Positions 25,363 to 33,219 of a DNA stretch of 41,271 nucleotides are shown here, one piece after another. The notes beneath the pieces are model-generated. The model was not told the DNA's origin, made no database searches, and saw only the letters and a program-made list of their open reading frames with translations. Every line of letters starts with the position of its first letter. The first letter of the stretch is position 1. The DNA is from Caulobacter sp. AP07 (GTDB lineage: Bacteria > Pseudomonadota > Alphaproteobacteria > Caulobacterales > Caulobacteraceae): positions 1 through 41,271 of the forward strand of contig NZ_AKKF01000288.1 in assembly GCF_000281955.1 (NCBI RefSeq), read 5' to 3'. The translations under genes were made by a program, and so were the position numbers.

Positions 25363-27534
25363 ATGAGTCCCGACGATACCCCCGCACGGGAGGCCTCCGA
25401 GGCCCGCGTCATCGCCCTGGTCGATCGCTACCTGGCGGTGCGCCGGCGCACCGAGGCCCTGGCCCGACCGCTGTCGGCCGAGGACCAGGGCGCCCAGTCG
25501 ATGCCGGACGCCAGCCCGGTCAAGTGGCACAGGGCCCACACCGCCTGGTTCTTCGAGACCTTTCTGCTGACGCCGTTCCTGTCCGGCTACCAGATGTTCG
25601 ACCCCAGTTTCGGCTACCTGTTCAATTCCTATTACGAGGCCGTCGGACCCCGGCAGCCTCGACCCCAGCGCGGGTTGATCACCCGGCCTTCGGCGGAGGA
25701 GGTCGGCGCCTATCGCGCGCATGTCGACGCGGCCATGGTCCGGCTGCTGACGACGTCGCCAACCGCCGAGGTCATGGCGCGCCTGGACCTGGGCCTGGCA
25801 CACGAGGAGCAGCACCAGGAACTGATCCTGATGGACCTGCTGCACCTCTTCGCCCAGTCACCGCTGCAACCGGCCTATTGCGATGATCCGCCCGCGGCGC
25901 GTCCGACCGCCGCCCAGGCGCGGTACCTCGCCTTCGAGGGCGGGCTGGTGGAGATCGGCGACGACGGACCCGGCTTCGCCTTCGACAACGAGCGGCCCCG
26001 GCATCGGGTGTTCCTCCAACCCTACCGCCTGTCCGACCGCCTGGTGACCAACGGCGAGTGGCTGGCCTTCATGGACGACGGCGGCTACCGCCGGCCGGAA
26101 CTGTGGCTGTCGGACGGTTGGGCGACCGTGGCCGAGGAAGGCTGGGACGCGCCGCTCTATTGGCGGCGCGAGGAGGGCGCGACCTGGTCGGTGATGACCC
26201 TGTCGGGGCGGCGCCCGGTCGATCCCGGGGCTCCGGTCGGTCACGTCAGCTATTACGAAGCCGCCGCCTTCGCCGCCTGGGCCGGGCGCCGTCTGCCCAC
26301 CGAGGCCGAATGGGAAGCCGCCGTTCGCGCGCCCGAAGGCCGGGCGCTGGACCAGGCGATCGGCGAGACCTGGCAATGGACCGCCAGTCCCTATGTCGCC
26401 TATCCCGGCTTCAAGCCGGGGGCGGGCGCGCTGGGCGAGTACAACGGCAAGTTCATGATCAACCAGATGGTCCTGCGCGGCGGCGCGGCGGAAACGCCGC
26501 CCGGCCACACGCGGCCGTCCTATCGCAATTTCTTTCATCCCCGGCAGCGCTGGGCGTTCACGGGGGTCCGCTTGGCCGACGACATGAGTCCGATGGAGCG
26601 CGAGACGGCGGCGCCCGCCTCGACCTTCCTCGAAGACGCCCTGGCGGGCTTGACCGCCGAGCGGAAGACCCTGCCGGCCAAGTACTTCTACGACGCCGAA
26701 GGCTCGCGCCTGTTCGAGGCGATCTGCGAGCTGCCGGAATACTATCCCACCCGCACCGAGACCGCGCTGCTGCGGCGGATCGCGCCGGAGATCGCCGCCC
26801 GCGTGATGGAAGGCGCGGCCCTGGTCGAGTTCGGCAGCGGGGCCAGCACCAAGACCCGGATCCTGCTGGACGCCATGCCGCAACTGGCCGTCTACGCGCC
26901 GATCGATATCAGCCAGTCGGCGTTGGACGAGGCGAGCGCGGCCATCCGGCGTGACTATCCGGCCTTGATCGTTGCTCCGCTGGTCGATGACTTCACCCAC
27001 GCTTTCCGGCTGCCGGCTTCGGCGCGCGGCCGTCCCGTGACCGGCTTCTTCCCGGGCTCGACGATCGGCAATTTCGCGCCCGACGACGCCGAGGCCTTCC
27101 TGCGCGGCGCCCATGCCCTGCTGGGCGAGGGGGCGATGTTCGTGGTCGGTGTCGATATCGCCAAGAGCCCTGGCGTGCTGGTGCCCGCCTATGACGACGC
27201 CCAGGGCGTGACGGCGGCCTTCAACAAGAACGTGCTGGTGCGGATCAACCGGGAACTGGGCGGCGACTTCGATCTCCACGCCTTCGACCACCGGGCGGTG
27301 TGGAACGCCGACGAGAGCCGCATGGAGATGCACCTGGTCAGCAAGACCGACCAGGTGGCCCACCTGGCGGGGCGGGAAATCCGGCTCAAGGCCGGGGAGA
27401 CCATCCACACCGAGAACTCGTACAAGTACGCGCCGGAGGCGTTCGTGGAACTGGCCCGTCGCGCGGGCTGGAAGGTCGCGGCGCGCTGGATCAGCGACAG
27501 CCCGAGCTTCGGCGTCTTCGCCCTGGCCGGGTGA
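25363..27534 (+). CDS. EgtB-EgtD fusion: ergothioneine sulfoxide synthase and histidine N-methyltransferase
   Basis: This single 723-residue frame carries two enzymes of ergothioneine synthesis. Residues about 15-406 are EgtB, the iron enzyme that joins trimethylhistidine to a thiol donor. Its DinB-like part has His56 and the HxxxHxE motif (His147, His151, Glu153), and its formylglycine-enzyme-like part has LPTEAEWEAA, ETWQWTASPY and RWAFTGVRLA. Residues about 415-723 are EgtD, the SAM-dependent histidine trimethylase, with FEAICELPEYYPTRTE, the SAM loop VEFGSGASTKT (489-499), FFPGSTIGNF and a C-terminal SPSFGVFALAG. No stop separates them. Met408 and Met411 sit at the joint, where a separate EgtD would start. 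Fungal Egt1 has the reverse order. EgtA, EgtC and EgtE are absent nearby. The start has AGGAG. Confidence 0.92.
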   Translation: MSPDDTPAREASEARVIALVDRYLAVRRRTEALARPLSAEDQGAQSMPDASPVKWHRAHTAWFFETFLLTPFLSGYQMFDPSFGYLFNSYYEAVGPRQPRPQRGLITRPSAEEVGAYRAHVDAAMVRLLTTSPTAEVMARLDLGLAHEEQHQELILMDLLHLFAQSPLQPAYCDDPPAARPTAAQARYLAFEGGLVEIGDDGPGFAFDNERPRHRVFLQPYRLSDRLVTNGEWLAFMDDGGYRRPELWLSDGWATVAEEGWDAPLYWRREEGATWSVMTLSGRRPVDPGAPVGHVSYYEAAAFAAWAGRRLPTEAEWEAAVRAPEGRALDQAIGETWQWTASPYVAYPGFKPGAGALGEYNGKFMINQMVLRGGAAETPPGHTRPSYRNFFHPRQRWAFTGVRLADDMSPMERETAAPASTFLEDALAGLTAERKTLPAKYFYDAEGSRLFEAICELPEYYPTRTETALLRRIAPEIAARVMEGAALVEFGSGASTKTRILLDAMPQLAVYAPIDISQSALDEASAAIRRDYPALIVAPLVDDFTHAFRLPASARGRPVTGFFPGSTIGNFAPDDAEAFLRGAHALLGEGAMFVVGVDIAKSPGVLVPAYDDAQGVTAAFNKNVLVRINRELGGDFDLHAFDHRAVWNADESRMEMHLVSKTDQVAHLAGREIRLKAGETIHTENSYKYAPEAFVELARRAGWKVAARWISDSPSFGVFALAG

Positions 27535-27561
27535 GGCCGGGCGGAAGTCAGGTCGAGGGCG

Positions 27562-27583
27562 GCCGCGGCCCACGGGCCGCGGC
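27562..27583. terminator. Hairpin between convergent egtB-egtD and KGG genes
   Basis: GCCGCGGCCC-AC-GGGCCGCGGC is a 10-bp perfect inverted repeat in the 59-base convergent gap. It is placed to end both transcripts. There is no clear T-run. Confidence 0.55.
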
Positions 27584-27593
27584 GCGCTTCATC

Positions 27594-27803
27594 TCAGGCG
27601 TCGCGCCCTGACAGGCGTCCGCCGCCGCGCGACGAGGAACCGCCCTTCCGGCCGGCATTGGCCGCCAGGTCGCGGTCTTTGGCGAAACTGCGCTTCTCGC
27701 TGGGGACGCTGGCGCCCCCTTTGCGCGCGATTTCGCGGCGACGTTCGGGGTCCATGGCGGCGAAGCCTCGGCGGCCGCGGGGCCGTTCGCTGTCGAGGTC
27801 CAT
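27594..27803 (-). CDS. KGG-motif (ConGG) stress-type small protein
   Basis: This 69-residue basic protein has two KGG-type motifs (RKGGAS at about 28-33 and RKGGSS at about 52-57) with FAKDRDLAANAG between them. These are characteristic of the ConGG family, found in general-stress proteins such as B. subtilis GsiB and E. coli YciG. It is probably intrinsically disordered and cytoplasmic; its function is unknown. The ribosome-binding site overlaps the stop of the small upstream gene, so they are one transcript. No EcfG-type promoter was found directly upstream. Confidence 0.85.
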   Translation of the reverse strand: MDLDSERPRGRRGFAAMDPERRREIARKGGASVPSEKRSFAKDRDLAANAGRKGGSSSRGGGRLSGRDA

Positions 27804-27812
27804 AGGTAGCTC

Positions 27813-27980
27813 CTAATCGGGACTGGTCACGGGGGGGAACGGGGCGAGGGAGGCGTCATAGGGCCGGTCGTCGTCCGGCTGAACGGGCGGCTCGCGCATC
27901 GGCTCTTCGTCGGGCGTGACGCCCGGGTCATAGTCGGGTCGCGAGGGCTCGATCGGCGGCGGGGCGTCGGGATCGGTCAT
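27813..27980 (-). CDS. Small acidic, proline-rich hypothetical protein
   Basis: This 55-residue product is rich in Asp, Glu and Pro, with repeated PxxP and DD patterns and no hydrophobic segment, so it is likely disordered. I recognise no family. ATG 27980 is chosen for its GGAAGA site; the frame is open to 28049 without support. It ends nine bases before the KGG gene, whose ribosome-binding site abuts its stop. That spacing is the main argument that it is real. Confidence 0.6.
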   Translation of the reverse strand: MTDPDAPPPIEPSRPDYDPGVTPDEEPMREPPVQPDDDRPYDASLAPFPPVTSPD

Positions 27981-28095
27981 GGCGTCTTCCACGTGTTCCA
28001 GTGACGTAACCGGTGAAGTCGCGATCGGTTCACGCAATGGCCAAGACAATTGTGCGGAGTCCGGCGTTTACCAATTTCGCAAGCGAGGGCGAGTG

Positions 28096-28770
28096 ATGCG
28101 CAAGAGCAAGGCGGCCGAGGCGAAAACGCCTTACATGACAAGGCATTGGCGACTGGGAGCGGCCGTCGCGGTCGGCGTTCTGGGCTGGCTCGCGGCCCGG
28201 CAATTGAACGCGCCGACCAGCACCCACGTCCTGGTCGGATGGGACGCCTGCGCCCTGACCTACGTCCTCCTGACCTGGTGGTTGTTCCTGAAGGCGGATG
28301 AAACCGAGGTGCGCCGCCGCGCGGCCGAGCAGGACGAGGGGCCGTCGCTGATCCTGGTCATCGTGCTGGCGGCGATCGGCTTCAGCCTGGCGGCGGTGGT
28401 CGCGGCGATGATCAACGCGCGCACGGCGGGCCACGACATCAAGGCGCTCACGGCGGTTTGCGCGGGGGTGACGCTGGTGTTGTCGTGGATCGTGCTGCAG
28501 ACGGTGTTCGTGCTGCACTACGCCCATCGCCACTTCGGCGACGGGACCGGGAAGCCCGGTTTCCAGTTCCCCGGCGAGCCGGCCAGCACCTATCGCGATT
28601 TCGTCTATCTGGCCTTCAGCATCGGGGCGACCTTCCAGGTCTCGGACAACAATGTCCTGACCTCGAAGCTGCGCAACCTCGTCACCGCCCAGGCGGTCAG
28701 CGCCTATTTCTACAACACCGCCATCCTGGCGCTGGGGATCAACATCATCGCCGGGCTGGTGGCCGCCTAG
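28096..28770 (+). CDS. DUF1345-family membrane protein
   Basis: This 224-residue inner-membrane protein has about five hydrophobic segments. The DUF1345 family markers are visible: VGWDACALTYVLLTWW near residues 47-62, LHYAHRHFGD at about 139-148, and YRDFVYLAFSIGATFQVSDNNV at about 165-186. Family function is unknown. ATG 28096 has a GAGGG site. It is divergent from the small acidic gene (gap about 115 bases) and nearly abuts the convergent MacB permease (gap three bases), so read-through between the two strands is possible. Confidence 0.9.
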   Translation: MRKSKAAEAKTPYMTRHWRLGAAVAVGVLGWLAARQLNAPTSTHVLVGWDACALTYVLLTWWLFLKADETEVRRRAAEQDEGPSLILVIVLAAIGFSLAAVVAAMINARTAGHDIKALTAVCAGVTLVLSWIVLQTVFVLHYAHRHFGDGTGKPGFQFPGEPASTYRDFVYLAFSIGATFQVSDNNVLTSKLRNLVTAQAVSAYFYNTAILALGINIIAGLVAA

Positions 28771-28773
28771 GCG

Positions 28774-30021
28774 CTACTCCCGCCGCAGCGCCTCGATCGG
28801 ATCCAGGCGCGAGGCCTGCCAGGACGGGTAGGCGCCGAACACCAGGCCGACGATCACCGAGAAGCCCAGCGAGATCGGCGCGGCCCAGCCGGCGATGGCG
28901 ATCGGCCAGTCGCCCAGCTTGGCCATCAGCAGCGCGCCCAGCACGCCGATGATCAGGCCCACCAGGCCGCCGACCACCGACAGGGTCACCGCCTCCAGGG
29001 CGAACTGGTAGAGCACCTCGGAGCGCCGAGCCCCGACCGCCATGCGCAGGCCGATCTCGCGGGTCCGCTCGGTGACGGCCACCAGCATGATGTTCATGAT
29101 CCCCACGCCCCCGACCACCAGCGACACGGCGGCCACCGCCGCCAGCAGCACGGTGAAGGTCTGGGTCGAGGCCTGCATGGCCTCCAGGATCGAGGCGCTG
29201 TTCTGGACCTGGAAGTCGTCCTCGCCGCCGTTGCGGACCTTGTGGCGGTCGCGCAGCAGGTTGGTGACGTCCTCCTGCACGCGGTCGATGGTGTCGCCCG
29301 AGCTGGCCTTGACGTAGATGGCCTGGACGTTGTCGCCCTTGACCCGCCGGCCGACGACGCGCGAGCGCACCGCCTGCAGCGGACCCAGGGTGACGTCGTC
29401 CTGATCCTGGCCCATGCCGCTCTGGCCGCGCGCGGTCAGGACGCCGATCACCTCGAACGGCACCGTGCCGACCCGCACGCGCCGACCCAGCGGGTCGACG
29501 TCGGGAAACAGATTGTCGGCCACGGTCTTGCCCAGCACGATGACCTTCTTGCCCTGCCGGGCTTCGCGGTCGTCGAACATCCGGCCCTGGGCGATGCTGA
29601 TGTCGCGGGCCACCAGGTAGTCGGGCGTGACGCCCTCGATGCGGCTGTTCCAGTTGGTGCCGTCGGCGGCCATCTGGGCTCCGCCGGTGACGCTGGGGGC
29701 GACGGCGGCCACGTCCTCGACCTGGGCGGCGATCGCGGCGGCGTCGCCGTCGTTCAGGGACTGGCCCGAGCCCGCCGCCTGGAAGACGAAGCCCTGGCCC
29801 GGGGCGCGGGCCGCGCCAGGGCGGACGATCAGGATGTTGGAGCCCAGGCCGCCGATGGCCTTGGTCACCCGCTGCTGGGCGCCCAGGCCAATGGAAGTCA
29901 TCATGACCACGGCGGCGACCCCGATCACCACGCCCAGCGAGGTCAGGGCGCTGCGCATGGGGTGGGCGGCGATGGCCCCGGCGGCGAAGCCGACCAGGTC
30001 GATGCGTCTCATCGTGCTCAT
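28774..30021 (-). CDS. MacB-type ABC transporter permease
   Basis: This 415-residue permease has the type VII (MacB/LolE) layout: an N-terminal transmembrane helix (about 27-48), a large periplasmic domain (about 50-280), and three C-terminal helices with GGVGIMNIMLVAVTERTREIGLRMAVGARRxxV, the coupling motif of the family. It ends with the usual PSWQASRLDPIEALRRE. In E. coli MacB the ATPase is fused in front; here it is a separate gene, overlapping by ATGA. It should use ATP from the next gene's product to drive MacA-TolC export mechanically from the periplasm. No TolC-like gene is in the window. Confidence 0.93.
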   Translation of the reverse strand: MSTMRRIDLVGFAAGAIAAHPMRSALTSLGVVIGVAAVVMMTSIGLGAQQRVTKAIGGLGSNILIVRPGAARAPGQGFVFQAAGSGQSLNDGDAAAIAAQVEDVAAVAPSVTGGAQMAADGTNWNSRIEGVTPDYLVARDISIAQGRMFDDREARQGKKVIVLGKTVADNLFPDVDPLGRRVRVGTVPFEVIGVLTARGQSGMGQDQDDVTLGPLQAVRSRVVGRRVKGDNVQAIYVKASSGDTIDRVQEDVTNLLRDRHKVRNGGEDDFQVQNSASILEAMQASTQTFTVLLAAVAAVSLVVGGVGIMNIMLVAVTERTREIGLRMAVGARRSEVLYQFALEAVTLSVVGGLVGLIIGVLGALLMAKLGDWPIAIAGWAAPISLGFSVIVGLVFGAYPSWQASRLDPIEALRRE

Positions 30022-30701
30022 GCCGGCGCCTCGCTCTCGTCCTGGACGATATGGCCGTCGCGGAACGACACCCGCCGCCGGGCGGTGCCGGCGACGTCGA
30101 GGTCGTGGGTGACGATCACCAGGGTCAGGCCCTGGGCGTTGAGCTCGCGGAACAGGGCCAGCACCTCCTCGCCGGTGTGGGTGTCCAGGGCGCCGGTCGG
30201 CTCGTCGGCCAGCAGCAGGTCCGGGTTGTTGGCCAGGGCGCGGGCGATGGCCACCCGCTGCTGCTGGCCGCCCGACAGCTGGGTGGGACGGTGGTCCTTG
30301 CGCGAGCCCAGGCCGACGCGGTCGAGCAGGCCGGCGGCCCGCGCGCGGCGCTCCTCGGGGGGCACGCCGGCATAGACCATCGGCAGCTCGACGTTCTTCA
30401 TCGCCGTCAGGCGGGGCAGCAACTGGAAGGACTGGAACACGAAGCCGATCCGCCGGCGGCGAAAATCGGCCAACTGGTCGTCGTCGAAGTGGCCGACGTC
30501 CTCGCCTTCGAAGTGGTACGAGCCCGCCGTCGGCCGATCGAGCCCGCCCAGGATGTTCATCAGCGACGACTTGCCCGAGCCGGATGGGCCGATGACGGCG
30601 GTGAACTCGCCACGGTCGATCGACAGGCTGACGCCGGCCAGGGCCGCCACCTGTTCCTCGCCCATGACATAGACCTTGGTCAGGTCCTTGAACGCGATCA
30701 T
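30018..30701 (-). CDS. MacB/LolD-type ABC transporter ATPase
   Basis: This 227-residue ATPase has Walker A GPSGSGKS (38-45), a Q-loop VFQSFQLLPRLTA (88-100), the signature LSGGQQQR (142-149), and Walker B LLLADEP with Asp166 and Glu167, followed by GALDT and the switch His in VTHD. The sequence class is that of MacB/LolD. It is read between macA (ten-base gap) and the permease (ATGA overlap), so all three form one export machine. Confidence 0.95.
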   Translation of the reverse strand: MIAFKDLTKVYVMGEEQVAALAGVSLSIDRGEFTAVIGPSGSGKSSLMNILGGLDRPTAGSYHFEGEDVGHFDDDQLADFRRRRIGFVFQSFQLLPRLTAMKNVELPMVYAGVPPEERRARAAGLLDRVGLGSRKDHRPTQLSGGQQQRVAIARALANNPDLLLADEPTGALDTHTGEEVLALFRELNAQGLTLVIVTHDLDVAGTARRRVSFRDGHIVQDESEAPA

Positions 30702-30711
30702 TGCCCTGGCC

Positions 30712-32286
30712 CTACATCCGCACCCGGGGCGGAGCCGCGCCCGGCATGCCGCCGCCCTGCAATTGCAGCTTGGCGCGCGGGCCGCCGCCGGTGATCACCT
30801 GGTCGCCGGGCTTGAGGTCGCGGCTGACGATCTCGGTGTTGGAGCCGTCGGTGGCGCCGACGCGCACGGCGACCGGTTCGGGCTTGTTCTTGCGCAGCAC
30901 ATAGACGACGCCGGCGCTCATGCCGCCCCGCCGCTGGCCCTGCTGAGCCGCCATGCGGGCGCGGATGGCGACCAGCTTGGCCTTCTGGTCGGGCTTGAGG
31001 ATCGGCTCCAGCTGGGTGAAGGCGGCCTCCATGCTGGCGCGCATCGCCTTGCGCCGGTCGCCGTCGCCGGCCGACATCGCCTTCTGCCGGGCCTCGGCGA
31101 AGATCGCCTCGGCCTTGGTCTTCTGGCCGGCGTCGAGGTCGAGCTCGGCCAGCAGGCGTCCGGCCATGCCGCCGCCGCGACCCTGTCCGCCCTGGCCGCC
31201 GCCGGCCCCTTGGCCGGGACCGCCCGGTCCTCCTGGCCCGCCCGGGCCACCGGCGCCGGGGCCGCCGCCTTGACCGCCCCGCTGGCCGGCCGTCGTGTCG
31301 GCCGGCTTCCAGCGCAGGGCGGCCGAGGGGACCTTCACGACGTCGCGGCGCTGCTCGACCACGATGTCGGCGTTGGCGGTCATACCCGGCAGCAGCTTGC
31401 CGCCCGGGTTCTCGGCCTCGGCCAGCACGATGTAGGCCACGACATTGGCCGAGGTCTCAGGCTGCTTGCGCACCTGGGTGACCACGCCCTCGAAGGTATC
31501 CTCGGGGAAGGCGTCGACCGTGAACTTGACGGTCTGGCCTTCCTTGACCTGGCCGATGTCGGCCTCGTCGACGGTGATCTTCACCTCCAGCTTCGACAGG
31601 TCCTGGGCGATCTTGAACAGCACGGGGGAAGACAGGCTGGCGGCCACGGTCTGGCCGGGCTCGATCTGGCGGTCGACCACCACCCCGTCGATCGGCGCCA
31701 TGATGGTGGTGCGGCCCAGGTCGACCTGGTTGACGGCCATAGCGGCCTGGGACTGGCTGATCGAGGCGCGGGCGCTGTCGATGCCGGCCTGCGACACCTT
31801 CCAGGCAGCCAGGGCGGCGTCCAGCGCCGCCTTGGCGGTGATGCCGCGATCATAGAGGAACTTGGCGCGATCGTAGTCGGCCTTGGCCTTGGCGGCGTTG
31901 GCCTGGGCCTGTTTCAGGCTGGCGTTGCTGGCCGCGACATTGGCCTGGCTCTGGTTGACGCGCGAGACGTAGGTCTGGGGGTCCAGCGTGGCCATCACCT
32001 GGCCCTTGGTCACCTCGTCGTTGAAATCGACCAGCACCTGCTTGATCTGGCCGGAGATCTGCGAGCCGACCTCGACGGTGACCAGGGCCTGCAAGGTGCC
32101 CGAGGCCGAAACCGTCTTGGTCAGGTCGCCGCGCGCGACGGCGGCCGTGCGGTAGGGATCCTTGGGCGCCTTCGGGCGGGTCTGCCAGAACACCAGGCCG
32201 GCGATGATCGCCACCAGCACCATCAGGCCGATGACCATCGGCGCCGAAATGCGGAAACGCCGGGCGGGCAGGGAAGGTGGGCTCAT
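30712..32286 (-). CDS. MacA-type periplasmic adaptor with inserted Gly-rich and Spy/CpxP-like segment
   Basis: This 524-residue membrane-fusion protein is longer than the roughly 370 residues usual for MacA. It has an N-terminal anchor helix (about 14-35), a split biotinyl-lipoyl domain (about 60-100 and 195-225), an alpha-helical hairpin (about 105-190) and a beta-barrel (about 230-325). From 334 to about 374 comes a Gly/Pro run (GGPGGPGGPGGPGQG), then about 375-450 is a charged helical stretch with two 'LxxxQ'-like repeats (LDLDAGQKTKAEAIF and LKPDQKAKLVAI). The membrane-proximal domain resumes at about 455. The inserted helices resemble Spy/CpxP family sequence; that match is by eye. ATG 32286 is chosen; the frame is open further upstream. 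Confidence 0.9.
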   Translation of the reverse strand: MSPPSLPARRFRISAPMVIGLMVLVAIIAGLVFWQTRPKAPKDPYRTAAVARGDLTKTVSASGTLQALVTVEVGSQISGQIKQVLVDFNDEVTKGQVMATLDPQTYVSRVNQSQANVAASNASLKQAQANAAKAKADYDRAKFLYDRGITAKAALDAALAAWKVSQAGIDSARASISQSQAAMAVNQVDLGRTTIMAPIDGVVVDRQIEPGQTVAASLSSPVLFKIAQDLSKLEVKITVDEADIGQVKEGQTVKFTVDAFPEDTFEGVVTQVRKQPETSANVVAYIVLAEAENPGGKLLPGMTANADIVVEQRRDVVKVPSAALRWKPADTTAGQRGGQGGGPGAGGPGGPGGPGGPGQGAGGGQGGQGRGGGMAGRLLAELDLDAGQKTKAEAIFAEARQKAMSAGDGDRRKAMRASMEAAFTQLEPILKPDQKAKLVAIRARMAAQQGQRRGGMSAGVVYVLRKNKPEPVAVRVGATDGSNTEIVSRDLKPGDQVITGGGPRAKLQLQGGGMPGAAPPRVRM

Positions 32287-32357
32287 AGGGGCAGGGGCTC
32301 CGGCGCGGAATCGGTGAAGTCCGTATGGCGTTAGACGCTGTAGGTTGCAGCTACATT

Positions 32358-33140
32358 TCAACGCCGCCTGGGCGGGCGTTCCTGATCCGGCGGGCCTTCG
32401 CCGCGCGCCTGGGCCGGGGTCCTGGGCAAGTCGGCCAGGTGCAGGCGCCCGTCGCCAGCCTTGTCGAGCAGGGCGAAGCGGGACCGGGCGGCCTTGGCGG
32501 CCTCGTCGCGGGTGATGCGGCGGTCGAAATCGGCGTCGGCGCCCATCACGGGCTGGGGTTCGGCCAGCAGGCTGTAGGGGGTGGCGCCCTGCAACATGCC
32601 GCCCATCGGGCCGCCGCCGCGCTTGCCGCCGCCATGACCGCCGCCGCCGGGAGGTCCGCCACGTCCGCGTCCGCCGCCCGGAGGCCCGCCCGCGCCCTGG
32701 CCGCCGCGAGGACCCTGACCGGCGTCGCGGAACGCCCCCAGGATCTCCGGCGCGATCTGGCTTTCGTAGTTGGAGACCTCGAACCCGTCGATGACGCCAT
32801 TGTGGTCCACGTCGAGCACCGCGAAGAAGCGCAGGGCGTCGGCGACGAACTCGTCGCGGGTCAGGGCGCCGTCATGGTCGGTGTCGGCGCCGGCGAACCA
32901 GGCGGCGACCGGGTAGGGCTGCCCGGCGTCGGCGCGGAATGGCTCGCCGGCCGGGCTGATGAACACCTGCCGGTGCGGCGCGCGCGACGGCCCGCCATCG
33001 CCGTCGTCGCGAGGCGGGCGCGGCGCCTTGCCCCAGTCGCCACGCGGTCCGTCCTGGGGCGGGCCGGAAGCGCAGGCCGCCAGGCACAGGGCGGCGAACA
33101 TCAGGATGCAGGTGGCGCGGAGGCGTGACAGGGTTTGCAT
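32358..33140 (-). CDS. EF-hand lipoprotein with Gly-rich linker
   Basis: This 260-residue predicted lipoprotein has a lipobox LAAC with Cys23. It carries four EF-hand-like loops: residues 86-97 (DTDHDGALTRDE) and 110-121 (DVDHNGVIDGFE) look functional; 202-213 lacks the central Gly and ends RDE; 226-237 lacks the usual acid at position 3 and ends in Asp. A Gly/Pro/Arg-rich run (about 142-182) separates the two pairs. It probably binds calcium on the outer or inner membrane surface facing the periplasm. It lies between the histidine kinase (79 bases) and macA (71 bases) on the same strand. ATG 33140 is preferred, although the purine-rich GAAGGA touches it. Confidence 0.82.
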   Translation of the reverse strand: MQTLSRLRATCILMFAALCLAACASGPPQDGPRGDWGKAPRPPRDDGDGGPSRAPHRQVFISPAGEPFRADAGQPYPVAAWFAGADTDHDGALTRDEFVADALRFFAVLDVDHNGVIDGFEVSNYESQIAPEILGAFRDAGQGPRGGQGAGGPPGGGRGRGGPPGGGGHGGGKRGGGPMGGMLQGATPYSLLAEPQPVMGADADFDRRITRDEAAKAARSRFALLDKAGDGRLHLADLPRTPAQARGEGPPDQERPPRRR

Positions 33141-33219
33141 TCCTTCGATCAACCGCGCTGGCGTGTCTGGCGTATGGCGCAGCTTTTGCGCCCCCGCAAC
33201 AAACCTCGAACGTTGTAAT

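Noticed and set aside
27804..28095. EcfG promoter for the KGG stress protein
   Set aside because: A GTTCC (minus-strand GGAAC) occurs near 28000, but no AACG lies at the required distance, so there is no supported site.
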